Source: a virus
Direction: 5' to 3' (one strand)
Virus record (IMG/VR): IMGVR_UViG_3300027763_000230
Location: 1 to 24,795 of that record
Length of the DNA stretch: 24,795 nucleotides
The translations under genes were made by a program, and so were the position numbers. Shown here piece after piece: positions 1 to 6,557 of this stretch. The notes under the pieces were generated by a model. The model had not been told where the DNA came from and did no database searches. It saw only the letters and a program-made list of their open reading frames with translations. Numbering within the stretch: the stretch's first letter is position 1; each line of letters starts with the position of its first letter.

Positions 1-1399
1 CTGCTCCTCCTCCAAATCCTAAACTAAGAATAGCTATTTTCCCTAGCTGTCTTTTGTCAGGTGTTATATCGTTTTCAGAACACGCGTAAATACCCGCGGC
101 TTCACGTACATAAATATCTTTTCCAGAAGTAAAAACATTTAATAAATCTTTAGCGCTAGAGTGTGGGGATAACCAAGGGTTTACTCTTGCTTCGATAGCA
201 CTCCAATCTGCTACAACTAACACGTGATTTTTAGGTGCAATAATAGCTGGGCGCAGCATCCCTTTTAACACATCGGTAACTCGCTTTCCGTAAACAGGGA
301 CAATTGAATGGCTTCTAACCATCGCTTGTCGAACAGCGTCTGGTTCTTTGGCACACTTTCGGGTGAAGTTATGCAATTGGGCGCCGTAACTGCTTGCTCT
401 GCCCGTAGCACTTCCACCAGCAAACACGAACGCTCCTCGAACTCGTTGATCTTCAACATCGGCTAATTCCTTTAATCGTTTAAATTTGGCTACGCTAGAC
501 GCCCATAGGTCGTCAGCGCATTGGATAACATCTGCCACGTTTGGCGGCACTTGTTCTGGGTTTTCTTGTGCTAAGACTAATAGATTAGCCCTTACCGACT
601 TGTCAATGGAATATTTCTTGACATCATCTTTGTAAATTTCCATCAACTTCTTGGCTTCATTACCGACACGCGCTAACACCCACTCACGCATCTTGGTACT
701 ACGAACTGAGGTAATCTCACCCTCAGTCACTTCAGTTACAATCTTTTCAATTTCTTCTAATTCGACACTCGCGTAACCAATCGCTGCGTTGCACAAGTCG
801 GTGTCAATTAAAACCCCCCTATCGTTGATGCGTTCATTCACATGGTAGTCAGCCAACTCCTCATCGGATAACTGGCGCATGGCTTGGCTAATGGCGCGCA
901 TAGCACGAACGTCTTGTTCGCAGTAAGCAACCATCTCAGCCATGAGCGTTGGGTCGTCATTGAATGTGCCGTCAGCTTTAGGAATAGAGAGCAGCCGAAT
1001 TAACTGACTGCCACGATGATCCTTGCGCATATTAGCACCACTAAAGCGCCCAACATCTTCGAGTGAGCCAGGCGCACAATTAGCACGTGCTTGTGTTGCG
1101 GTGCAATAGAACTGTTCTAGCTTTGGTTCTGGTACGTTGTAATCAGGGCATAAGACATACCAAAAGATTAAACGCTCAAACGCAGCGTTATGCGCCCTAA
1201 TTTGAATACCTTGCTTTATAAAATAAATAATTTGTTGTGGGAATGGTTGACTAGGCACCCATGTCTGTACATCCTCATCATTGAAAGCATAAGAAAGACA
1301 TAGCACCGAAGTGCTAATATCCTTAGCATAATTGTAACCACCATGACTGATAAGATCACAACGGCTACGCGTTTCAAAATCAAGCCAAAGAATAGTCAT
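1..1399 (-). CDS. Family A DNA polymerase (PolI-like), 3' end cut off by the window edge
   Basis: This is the replicative polymerase with an N-terminal 3'-5' proofreading domain. I translated it by hand from the ATG at 1399-1397; the frame stays open for 466 codons to the left edge. The exonuclease motifs are visible: Exo I WLDFETRS (D7, E9), Exo II HNAAFE and Exo III AYCEQD. Polymerase motif A is VVADWSAIEARV. Motif B is reached at the very edge as KRQLGKIAILSLGFGGG, so motif C and the C-terminus lie outside. Aligned to E. coli PolI, position 762 is Leu and 766 is Phe. The start overlaps the stop of the upstream 1396-1722 gene as ATGA, so translation is probably coupled. It is the last visible gene of the leftward replication operon. 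Assignment is firm; the lifestyle meaning of Leu762 is inference. Confidence 0.96.
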   Translation of the reverse strand, partial: MTILWLDFETRSRCDLISHGGYNYAKDISTSVLCLSYAFNDEDVQTWVPSQPFPQQIIYFIKQGIQIRAHNAAFERLIFWYVLCPDYNVPEPKLEQFYCTATQARANCAPGSLEDVGRFSGANMRKDHRGSQLIRLLSIPKADGTFNDDPTLMAEMVAYCEQDVRAMRAISQAMRQLSDEELADYHVNERINDRGVLIDTDLCNAAIGYASVELEEIEKIVTEVTEGEITSVRSTKMREWVLARVGNEAKKLMEIYKDDVKKYSIDKSVRANLLVLAQENPEQVPPNVADVIQCADDLWASSVAKFKRLKELADVEDQRVRGAFVFAGGSATGRASSYGAQLHNFTRKCAKEPDAVRQAMVRSHSIVPVYGKRVTDVLKGMLRPAIIAPKNHVLVVADWSAIEARVNPWLSPHSSAKDLLNVFTSGKDIYVREAAGIYACSENDITPDKRQLGKIAILSLGFGGGA

Positions 1400-1722
1400 T
1401 TAATCAATTCTACTAATTTAACTTCACGAGTTTCACCATCAAAAGTAAGTTTAAAATTACCTAATTTAGTGTAATGCTTGCCATCTTTTAACCATTCACT
1501 ACCCATACTGTCATACGCAACAAAATTAACACATTTATTCCAAAACAAGGTTCTTTCTTCTATCCAATCTTTTTTTGGTTCTAGTTTAATTCGCACTTTA
1601 TCTGCCCAATCAAATGTTTCAAGTAAATGAATTACTTGCCATTTATTACTGTCGTTAGACCAATATTCACACGTTTTACCATCAACATACGCGTGTAAAA
1701 CTTCTGCGTTTTTATGTTTCAT
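1396..1722 (-). CDS. Small hypothetical protein with a phage 'W...RIKPEPK' type N-terminal domain
   Basis: A 108-residue soluble protein of unknown function. The N-terminal 50 or so residues, from MKHKN to RIKLEPKKDW, resemble the start of the protein at 6244-6537 (MKHKH to RIKPEPKPKE). The two look like paralogues of a small domain common in phage hypothetical proteins. The gene is AT-rich compared with the polymerase it is coupled to by an ATGA overlap, and it sits between the replication-protein gene and the polymerase, where it may be a late insertion. About 126 bases lie between it and 1849; I see no convincing hairpin or sigma-70 promoter there, only a possible -10 (TAATAT on the minus strand). 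An upstream AAAGGAAAAT fits a ribosome binding site. No catalytic motif is visible. Confidence 0.8.
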   Translation of the reverse strand: MKHKNAEVLHAYVDGKTCEYWSNDSNKWQVIHLLETFDWADKVRIKLEPKKDWIEERTLFWNKCVNFVAYDSMGSEWLKDGKHYTKLGNFKLTFDGETREVKLVELIK

Positions 1723-1848
1723 TTTATTTTCCTTTAGTTTAGTTTATTAGGTGGGGTGTCGATTCGGTCACTATTGCACGTATATTAGAAAGCAGAAAAA
1801 TAACATACTTGTGACATCCTCGAATATCTGCTTAATCACCCCTAAGAC

Positions 1849-2505
1849 TTAGCTTCTACGACGACGTGTTGCAGTCGCTGGTGCTTCTGCTACAGCTTCT
1901 GCTTCTTTCGGTGCTTCTAACTGCTCGGCTTTGTCTGCATCCATACCTACCCATGACTGGATGTCAAAGATTGGAGTATAAATACGGCCATAAGACTTGT
2001 GACTGTAATGCTCTTTCTTAAGCGACACAATCGGAACAGGCTTACTGCTATCTGTTTCGACTTGTGTTGCGATGGCTACGGCTAAGGCTTGAACTGATCG
2101 CTTTCCACCAACTGAAGTTGTGGTATAGCGAACTTCCATATCCTTATCTTCGCCAGTCAAACACTTCATGGACATACCGACCTGCGTTTCCCAACCTTTT
2201 TTAGCGTTAGGTGGCGCTGCATCGAGTTCCGGTAAAGGTTGTGATACTGATACCATCTTCTCGCCCAACACTTCACCGTCACCCCATGCGATGTAACCAT
2301 GCACGAATGAGAAAGGATTGACTGCCCATGTTGAATCATCTTCGACTTCGGTCTGATCTGCACCGAACACCCAATGGCCTGTTTTATCCATTTTGATAAT
2401 AACGACACCTGCTGCGCCGACATCGGTTTCTAAAGCACGTAATGCTGTAGATAATGATTCGACTGAAGGTAATTTTGCTGCTGAAAATGTAGTGATATTA
2501 GACAT
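1849..2505 (-). CDS. Probable DNA-binding replication protein (single-stranded-DNA-binding-like)
   Basis: A 218-residue protein lying directly between the DUF2800-type nuclease gene and the polymerase. In many phages this slot is taken by a DUF2815-type or other single-stranded-DNA-binding protein. The body looks like a beta-rich single domain, and the segment YGRIYTPIFDIQSWVG near residues 170-185 is the sort of conserved strand region such proteins carry. The last 25 residues are an Ala/Glu linker ending in RRRRS, an unusually basic tail rather than the acidic tail of bacterial SSB. A good ribosome binding site (AAGGAATCAAATAATG) supports the ATG at 2505. The function is inferred from position and general look, not from a recognised motif; an annealing or accessory role is equally possible. 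Confidence 0.6.
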   Translation of the reverse strand: MSNITTFSAAKLPSVESLSTALRALETDVGAAGVVIIKMDKTGHWVFGADQTEVEDDSTWAVNPFSFVHGYIAWGDGEVLGEKMVSVSQPLPELDAAPPNAKKGWETQVGMSMKCLTGEDKDMEVRYTTTSVGGKRSVQALAVAIATQVETDSSKPVPIVSLKKEHYSHKSYGRIYTPIFDIQSWVGMDADKAEQLEAPKEAEAVAEAPATATRRRRS

Positions 2506-2516
2506 TATTTGATTCC

Positions 2517-3638
2517 TTATTGAATTTTAGAAAGGGCTGCGGTGAGTTGCTTCCCGATGTTTACTACCGCTGGGCGTGAATCATCTTCACGAGCCAACGT
2601 ACTGCCACTACTTACTGCTACTACTAAGTCGTCAGGTAGTTTAACACCTAACTTCTTGAGTTCTTTTTCTGCCTGCGCAGGTGATATGATTGACTTCTTA
2701 AACGCATCAATACCAAGATCAGCTAGTTTAACACTTGCTTCAGTTTCATTAGTCCATTGGCGTGTAGCACGCTTGTTGACTAACTTCCACCCCGGCACCG
2801 GCTTGTCATTCTCAAGCATCTGAAATGCTAATGCTCTCAAGTCTGTAATCCATTGTTCTAATAAATCACAGTTTGCTAAGTATGCACCAATTCTCTGCGC
2901 GTCTAATGATTCTAAACTGACGTGCAAAGCACGGTCAACTGCACCAGTCATTTGTGGGCAAGTCGGCTTGGCTGCGCACCATCTGCAATGCTCACCAGCC
3001 TTCATGGTTGCCGTTTTCTTTTCTGATTCGTAAACTGCGTGCTGCAACTGCGTTTCAAACTGCGCAATACGCTCAGGTGTTGTCACCCAACGACGAATCA
3101 TTGGTGGCTGAATGATGACACATTCAATCTCATCCACACCGTCAAACGCCCACTTGGCTGATTCAGTACGCATGGCAGCGGCTGCATAGAACATCAACTG
3201 CTCGTTTTCTTCTACACTAACTGCTACACCATCGCCAAACTTCCAATCGAGTACAATCGCACGATTACCGATACGACCGATTAGATCACATGAGCCAAAG
3301 ACATCAGGTAAAAACTCACCAAAATTGACTTCCGTTTCTACTGCGTATTCCATCTCAAGGTTAGGATCAACTTCTGCTAACAGTTTTAAAGCACCCATGA
3401 GTTTACTGTCGATGAGTTCTTGCGTTAATACTTGGTCGTTATACTTCATACCTAGCAAAGACTCTGGTGTTTTATCCGCACCTAACACTTGTGCAATCGC
3501 ATCGTGAAGTAATGTACCTTCGTCTGCGTAAGTGCTACCCGGCTTTGGTGGCATCTTAGCGCAGAGTGCAACAGATGCTGGGCAATTGATGACACGTTTG
3601 GCAGTCGAGCCACCGACTATAGTTGAATGATTAGCCAT
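2517..3638 (-). CDS. DUF2800-family PD-(D/E)XK nuclease (Cas4/RecB-like) with possible Fe-S cluster
   Basis: A 373-residue member of the DUF2800 family, a phage branch of the PD-(D/E)XK nucleases thought to act as DNA exonucleases in replication or recombination. The expected landmarks are in order: EGTLLHDAI (H45), GSCDLIG (D118), LDWKFG (D131 and K133), and a Q/Y motif EQLMFYA (Q147, Y151). Four cysteines, C19 near the N-terminus and C218-x2-C221-x5-C227, match the layout of the 4Fe-4S cluster in Cas4 and AddB. It is the first gene of the leftward replication transcript and lies 11 bases upstream of the putative binding protein at 1849-2505. An AAGGA element about 8 bases before the ATG supports the start. 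Nuclease activity and cluster are inferred from motifs. Confidence 0.9.
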   Translation of the reverse strand: MANHSTIVGGSTAKRVINCPASVALCAKMPPKPGSTYADEGTLLHDAIAQVLGADKTPESLLGMKYNDQVLTQELIDSKLMGALKLLAEVDPNLEMEYAVETEVNFGEFLPDVFGSCDLIGRIGNRAIVLDWKFGDGVAVSVEENEQLMFYAAAAMRTESAKWAFDGVDEIECVIIQPPMIRRWVTTPERIAQFETQLQHAVYESEKKTATMKAGEHCRWCAAKPTCPQMTGAVDRALHVSLESLDAQRIGAYLANCDLLEQWITDLRALAFQMLENDKPVPGWKLVNKRATRQWTNETEASVKLADLGIDAFKKSIISPAQAEKELKKLGVKLPDDLVVAVSSGSTLAREDDSRPAVVNIGKQLTAALSKIQ

Positions 3639-3679
3639 TTTTTAAATCCTTTACTTTAATTTAGTTGATTGGAAATTAA

Positions 3680-3688
3680 ATTCTAACA
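3680..3688 (-). promoter_or_regulatory. Candidate extended -10 promoter for the leftward replication operon
   Basis: On the minus strand the sequence reads TGTTAGAAT, that is an extended TGn followed by TAGAAT (five of six against TATAAT). It lies about 42 bases upstream of the DUF2800 start codon. No good -35 is placed correctly (a TTTAAC lies 20 bases upstream), which an extended -10 can tolerate. It overlaps the left arm of the inverted repeat at 3684-3709. Pattern-based only. Confidence 0.4.
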
Positions 3689-3709
3689 CAGAAAAATAAT
3701 TGTGTGTTA
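3684..3709. promoter_or_regulatory. Inverted repeat in the divergent intergenic region, possible operator
   Basis: A perfect 7-base inverted repeat, TAACACA at 3684-3690 and TGTGTTA at 3703-3709, has arm centres 19 bases apart, close to two helical turns. It sits in the only divergent gap of the window, between the leftward replication operon and the rightward VRR-NUC gene, and overlaps the candidate -10. This is the expected geometry of a dimeric repressor or activator site. Seven-base arms in AT-rich DNA can arise by chance, so this is a candidate. Confidence 0.4.
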
Positions 3710-3720
3710 AACTTTTTTAC

Positions 3721-4008
3721 ATGAATGAAAAAGAAATTGAATCTTACTTTAAATGGGCGGTAATGTCATTAGGTGGAAAAACCTACAAGTTTAGGTCAGT
3801 AAACCAGCGTGGGGTTGCGGATCAAGTTGCTTGTATGCTTGATGGCAGCGTGTGGTTTGTGGAGTTGAAAGCACCAAATGGTAGGCTGTCAGAACTGCAA
3901 AAAGTATTTGCGATAGAAATGCGGTTATTAAATCAAAACTATAGATTGTTTAGTTCAACAAAAGAAATAGACGAATGGAAAGAAACATGGAAATTACACA
4001 ACAGTTAG
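3721..4008 (+). CDS. VRR-NUC domain nuclease
   Basis: A 95-residue stand-alone VRR-NUC protein, a PD-(D/E)XK-type nuclease family found in phage replication modules and able to act on branched DNA. The signature is GVADQV (D34), then VWFVELKAP (E48 and K50), then LSELQ (Q60). A TTG at 3700 could add seven residues, but MNEKEIE at 3721 starts the domain where family members usually do, so I chose it; no strong ribosome binding site is visible for either. It opens the rightward transcript from the divergent region and is followed, with overlap, by the HNH endonuclease and then the helicase. VRR-NUC next to a SNF2 helicase is a familiar phage pairing, so the HNH gene looks like an intruder. Confidence 0.9.
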   Translation: MNEKEIESYFKWAVMSLGGKTYKFRSVNQRGVADQVACMLDGSVWFVELKAPNGRLSELQKVFAIEMRLLNQNYRLFSSTKEIDEWKETWKLHNS

Positions 4009-4472
4009 TAAAAGAATTATTTGAATATCGTGATGGTGAGTTGTACCGACGCATTGGTACATCATCTAACGCAAAAACAGGTGATAAAGCTGGGTCATTA
4101 AGCGGCGATGGATATTTGCAAACAAACATTAACGCAAAAAAGTATAAAAACCATCGCATTATTTTTTTATATCATCACGGCTATTTACCTGAGTTTATTG
4201 ACCACATCGACAATAATCGTTTGAATAATCACATTAATAATTTGCGTGCGGCTTCTATATTGCAAAATAACCGTAATGCTAGAACACGTGCAGGTAACAC
4301 ATCTGGTGTGAAGGGCGTTTATTGGTATAAAGCAACACAAAAATGGGGGGTTCGAATAAGCGTTAACAGTAAAGAAAAATTTTTTGGTTATTACCATGAT
4401 ATTAACGTAGCTAAGTTTATCGTTGAAACGATGCGCAATAAATACCATGGAAAGTTTGCCCGTCATGCTTAA
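3987..4472 (+). CDS. HNH homing endonuclease with AP2-type DNA-binding domain
   Basis: A 161-residue free-standing homing endonuclease. After a short N-terminal region (LFEYRDGELYR) comes the HNH core KNHRIIFLYHHGYLPEFIDH with IDNNRLNNHINNLR, then an AP2-like three-strand DNA-binding domain (SGVKGVYWYKATQKWGVRI). Such proteins cut DNA at one site and spread their own gene. I chose the ATG at 3987 over 3975 because it aligns with the start of the related protein at 23268-23741 and has GGAAAG upstream. The gene overlaps the 3' end of VRR-NUC by 22 bases, and its last eight bases (ATGCTTAA) contain the helicase start codon. It is much more AT-rich than the helicase, consistent with acquisition. 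Confidence 0.93.
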   Translation: MEITQQLVKELFEYRDGELYRRIGTSSNAKTGDKAGSLSGDGYLQTNINAKKYKNHRIIFLYHHGYLPEFIDHIDNNRLNNHINNLRAASILQNNRNARTRAGNTSGVKGVYWYKATQKWGVRISVNSKEKFFGYYHDINVAKFIVETMRNKYHGKFARHA

Positions 4473-5802
4473 ACTACGAAACTATCAAGAAAAAGCTGCC
4501 GACTTCCTTTACCAGAACGACCGCGCCATGATCCTTGCGCCAGTCGGTGCAGGCAAGACGGCGCTTACCCTTATAGCCATGCAAGATATGCTACGCTACA
4601 AGTTTGTCAAGCGTTGGCTAGTGTTGGCGCCCAAGCGCGTCTGTACTGACGTGTGGCCGGTTGAGCAACCCAAGTGGGCTACCGATACGCCGATTGCCGT
4701 AGCAGTTGGCACCCCAGCACAACGCTTACAAGCCCTACATTCTGGTTACCCTGTGGTGGTGACAAACTACGACAATATCCAATGGTTGTCAGAGCAGAAG
4801 TTAGACTTTGACGGTGTCGTGTTTGATGAGTTAACCAAACTCAAGAACCCATCCGGCAAACGCTTCAAGGCGCTGATGAAAGTGTTAGAACCAATGAAGA
4901 TTCGTTGGGGCTTGACCGGATCGTTTACAAGCAACGGCCTAGAAGATGTCTATGGCCAATGCAAGGTAGTCGATGAATCCTTACTTGGTCGGTCTAAGGG
5001 CGCGTTCATGCAACAGTATTTTGTCTTGATCAACCGTGATTTTGGTGAATGGGAGCCAAGAGTAGGGTCACTCACGCAGGTCATGGAGCGTATCAAACCT
5101 GCTACGTTTGTATTAGACGCAGGTGAGTACAAGGACAAGTTGCCGCCATGCCATGAGGTTGAACTAAGGGCTACGATGACCGATGACAAGCCGTACAAAG
5201 CGATGAAGAAAGATTACGCCGTACAGTTCGCCAAGGAGATTATCACCGCCGTTAGCGCAGCAGCCGTCACACAGAAGTTGCAACAGATGGCATCGGGGTT
5301 TGTCTATCAGACTGAAACGACGCCGTCGAATACCCCTGGTCGCATGAACGTGACAAAGGTGCCAATCTGGTTCAGTAGCCATAAGTTTGACCTGTTGGAC
5401 GACTTGCTTGAGGAGAACCAACACGCCAATACCATTATTGTGTACAACTACATTGAGGAGTTGGCAGAACTCAAGCGTCGTTATCCTCATGCCCAGACGA
5501 TTAACGATGAAAAAGTCATCGAGCGTTGGAATGATGGCAAGGTTGAGTTGTTCTTGCTGCACCCCAAGTCAGCAGGTCATGGGTTGAATCTTCAGTTTGG
5601 TGGCAACAAGATGGTGTTTGTATCGTTGCCGTGGTCGTTGGAGTTGTATGAACAGACTGTTGGTCGCCTACATCGTAGTGGTCAAATAAAAGAGGTATGG
5701 GTTTACATATTAGTAACAGAAGGTACGATTGAGAGTCGTATACTAACCGCCTTGAAAGATAAAAAGGCATTATCTGAAATAACAATGGAAGAATTGAAAT
5801 GA
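4465..5802 (+). CDS. SNF2-family DNA helicase/translocase
   Basis: A 445-residue superfamily 2 ATPase of the SNF2 type, expected to move along or remodel DNA in replication or recombination. Walker A is LAPVGAGKTAL (K31). Motif II is VVFDELTK (D121, E122), a DELT variant of DEAH. Motif III is WGLTGSFTSNG, motif V HPKSAGHGLNLQ, and motif VI QTVGRLHRSGQ. In-frame TTG and ATG codons occur at 4423 and 4447, but MLKLRNYQEKA at 4465 is the usual beginning of the family and has GGAAAG ten bases upstream. It overlaps the HNH gene by eight bases and the next small gene by ATGA. The ORF is GC-richer than its neighbours on both sides until its last 100 bases or so. Confidence 0.94.
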   Translation: MLKLRNYQEKAADFLYQNDRAMILAPVGAGKTALTLIAMQDMLRYKFVKRWLVLAPKRVCTDVWPVEQPKWATDTPIAVAVGTPAQRLQALHSGYPVVVTNYDNIQWLSEQKLDFDGVVFDELTKLKNPSGKRFKALMKVLEPMKIRWGLTGSFTSNGLEDVYGQCKVVDESLLGRSKGAFMQQYFVLINRDFGEWEPRVGSLTQVMERIKPATFVLDAGEYKDKLPPCHEVELRATMTDDKPYKAMKKDYAVQFAKEIITAVSAAAVTQKLQQMASGFVYQTETTPSNTPGRMNVTKVPIWFSSHKFDLLDDLLEENQHANTIIVYNYIEELAELKRRYPHAQTINDEKVIERWNDGKVELFLLHPKSAGHGLNLQFGGNKMVFVSLPWSLELYEQTVGRLHRSGQIKEVWVYILVTEGTIESRILTALKDKKALSEITMEELK

Positions 5803-5891
5803 AAATTTATTTATTATGTATGGGGTTTGGAATTGGTATGTTTTTTACAATTCTAATGTTTTCAACTGGTAAGTTTGTAATTGGCAATTAA
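5799..5891 (+). CDS. 30-residue predicted membrane peptide
   Basis: A very short gene whose ATG overlaps the helicase stop (ATGA). The product begins MKIYLLCMGFGIGMF and continues with TILMFSTGKF, so nearly the whole peptide could be one membrane span with a short polar end. No function is recognised. Support for it being real: exact stop-start coupling, strong hydrophobicity, and the fact that it closes the gap between the helicase and the next gene. Another single-span peptide (7120-7269) lies in the same arm. It could also be chance in AT-rich DNA. Confidence 0.5.
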   Translation: MKIYLLCMGFGIGMFFTILMFSTGKFVIGN

Positions 5892-5899
5892 AGAAAGCG
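5889..5899 (+). repeat. Partial copy of the small-gene junction repeat
   Basis: TAAAGAAAGCG, 11 bases, is identical to the left part of the 17-base repeat at 6539-6555 and 6829-6845. Here it begins with the TAA stop of the 5799-5891 peptide and lies just before the ATG at 5908, the same placement relative to a start codon as the other two copies. Confidence 0.6.
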
Positions 5900-5907
5900 G
5901 ACACAAA

Positions 5908-6072
5908 ATGAGCACAATAATTACTATAAAAGAAATGATAAAAAGCGTGATGGAATGTCTTGAAGAATCGGTAGCTGATTTACCTAAAGAAGAACGTGAA
6001 GAAGCAAAAGCAGCTATTTTAGGCGCATTTTCTAAAGAAATGTTTTATGGAAAAACAAAGGCGCCAAAATGA
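5908..6072 (+). CDS. Small acidic hypothetical protein
   Basis: A 54-residue protein, MSTIITIKEMIKSV then a Glu/Lys-rich helical region ending GKTKAPK. It is probably all helical and soluble; no family recognised. A TTG at 5881 would extend it by nine residues, but the ATG at 5908 has AAAGAAAGCGG upstream and avoids overlapping the 5799-5891 peptide. Its stop overlaps the next start as ATGA, so it is part of the same translated chain. Confidence 0.65.
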   Translation: MSTIITIKEMIKSVMECLEESVADLPKEEREEAKAAILGAFSKEMFYGKTKAPK

Positions 6073-6254
6073 GTATATTAAAACCTAGATTTGGATTGCT
6101 TGATAACGCATCCGAAGTTGCGAAAGAGTTAGGTCTTAGCGAGATGAGCGTCAACAATATTAAAAACGCTGCGTTAACCAAAGCAAAAAAGATTTTAGAA
6201 AACAAGGGCTTTAAAGCCACCGATTTTTTTGAGGAGAGTAAAGATGAAGCATAA
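6069..6254 (+). CDS. Small helix-turn-helix protein, sigma-70 region 4-like
   Basis: A 61-residue protein. Residues 14-45 read as a helix-turn-helix: SEVAKELGLSEMSVNNIKNA followed by LTKAKKILENKG. The spacing and the second helix (SVNNIKNAALTKAKKIL) resemble sigma-70 region 4, where the recognition helix is followed by a basic helix. Phages often carry such small HTH proteins as transcription modulators. It lacks other sigma regions, so it cannot act as a full sigma factor alone. It is the only obvious DNA-binding regulator in the window, making it a candidate for binding control sites such as the inverted repeat at 3684-3709; that link is speculation. It is coupled at both ends to its neighbours. 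Confidence 0.75.
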   Translation: MSILKPRFGLLDNASEVAKELGLSEMSVNNIKNAALTKAKKILENKGFKATDFFEESKDEA

Positions 6255-6537
6255 ACATCGCGATTTAATTGTAGCTTGGGCTAATGGTGCAAAAATTGAA
6301 AGACGAATATCTAAAGTAACTTGGATATATTCTGAATGTCCTGGTTGGTATGACGATGAAGAATACAGAATCAAACCAGAGCCGAAGCCAAAAGAATATT
6401 ACGATGAAGATACTTTTGATATTCAATATCTTTATATTTACAACGATAGCAAAAATAAAATAATTCGTGTTCGCCATACATGGTTAATTGAGCCATTAGA
6501 TTGGGTTTACATGGGAAAAGTGAGGCTAGAAAAATGA
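6244..6537 (+). CDS. Small hypothetical protein, paralogue of the 1396-1722 product
   Basis: A 97-residue protein of unknown function. Its first 50 residues (MKHKHRDLIVAWANGAKI, then W..........W..DEEYRIKPEPKPKE) match the pattern of the protein at 1396-1722, including the MKHK start, the spaced tryptophans and the RIK.EPK ending. A consensus GAGGAG seven bases before the ATG at 6244 sets the start; the upstream in-frame TTG at 6229 would precede that site. It overlaps the HTH gene by 11 bases. The C-terminal half is aromatic-rich (YLYIYND, HTWLIEPLDWVYMG). It is expressed in the opposite transcript from its relative. Confidence 0.8.
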   Translation: MKHKHRDLIVAWANGAKIERRISKVTWIYSECPGWYDDEEYRIKPEPKPKEYYDEDTFDIQYLYIYNDSKNKIIRVRHTWLIEPLDWVYMGKVRLEK

Positions 6538-6538
6538 A

Positions 6539-6555
6539 TAAAGAAAGCGAGTGAG
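6539..6555 (+). repeat. Copy 1 of the 17-base small-gene junction repeat
   Basis: TAAAGAAAGCGAGTGAG lies just before the start codon at 6558 and is repeated exactly at 6829-6845 before the start at 6848. Here it falls in a 6-codon open frame (6534-6554, MNKESE), coupled by ATGA to the gene upstream; in the second copy it encodes the LKKASE tail of the 6558-6851 protein. Copy 1 may therefore be the remnant of a lost gene's 3' end. Confidence 0.75.
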
Positions 6556-6557
6556 TA

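Noticed and set aside
265-459. A 64-codon minus-strand frame
   Set aside because: It lies inside the polymerase gene in another frame; the polymerase frame runs open through it with motif A and family-consistent residues.
1723-1848. Possible promoter or terminator in the 126-base gap
   Set aside because: Only a lone TAATAT -10 and 4-base stems were seen; not enough to report as a feature.
3700-3720. TTG start that would extend the VRR-NUC gene upstream
   Set aside because: It adds residues not typical of the family, falls in the inverted-repeat region, and has no ribosome binding site.
4423-4464. Longer helicase start at TTG 4423 or ATG 4447
   Set aside because: The family normally begins at MLKLRNYQ, which has a purine-rich site upstream; the extra residues come from the HNH coding end.
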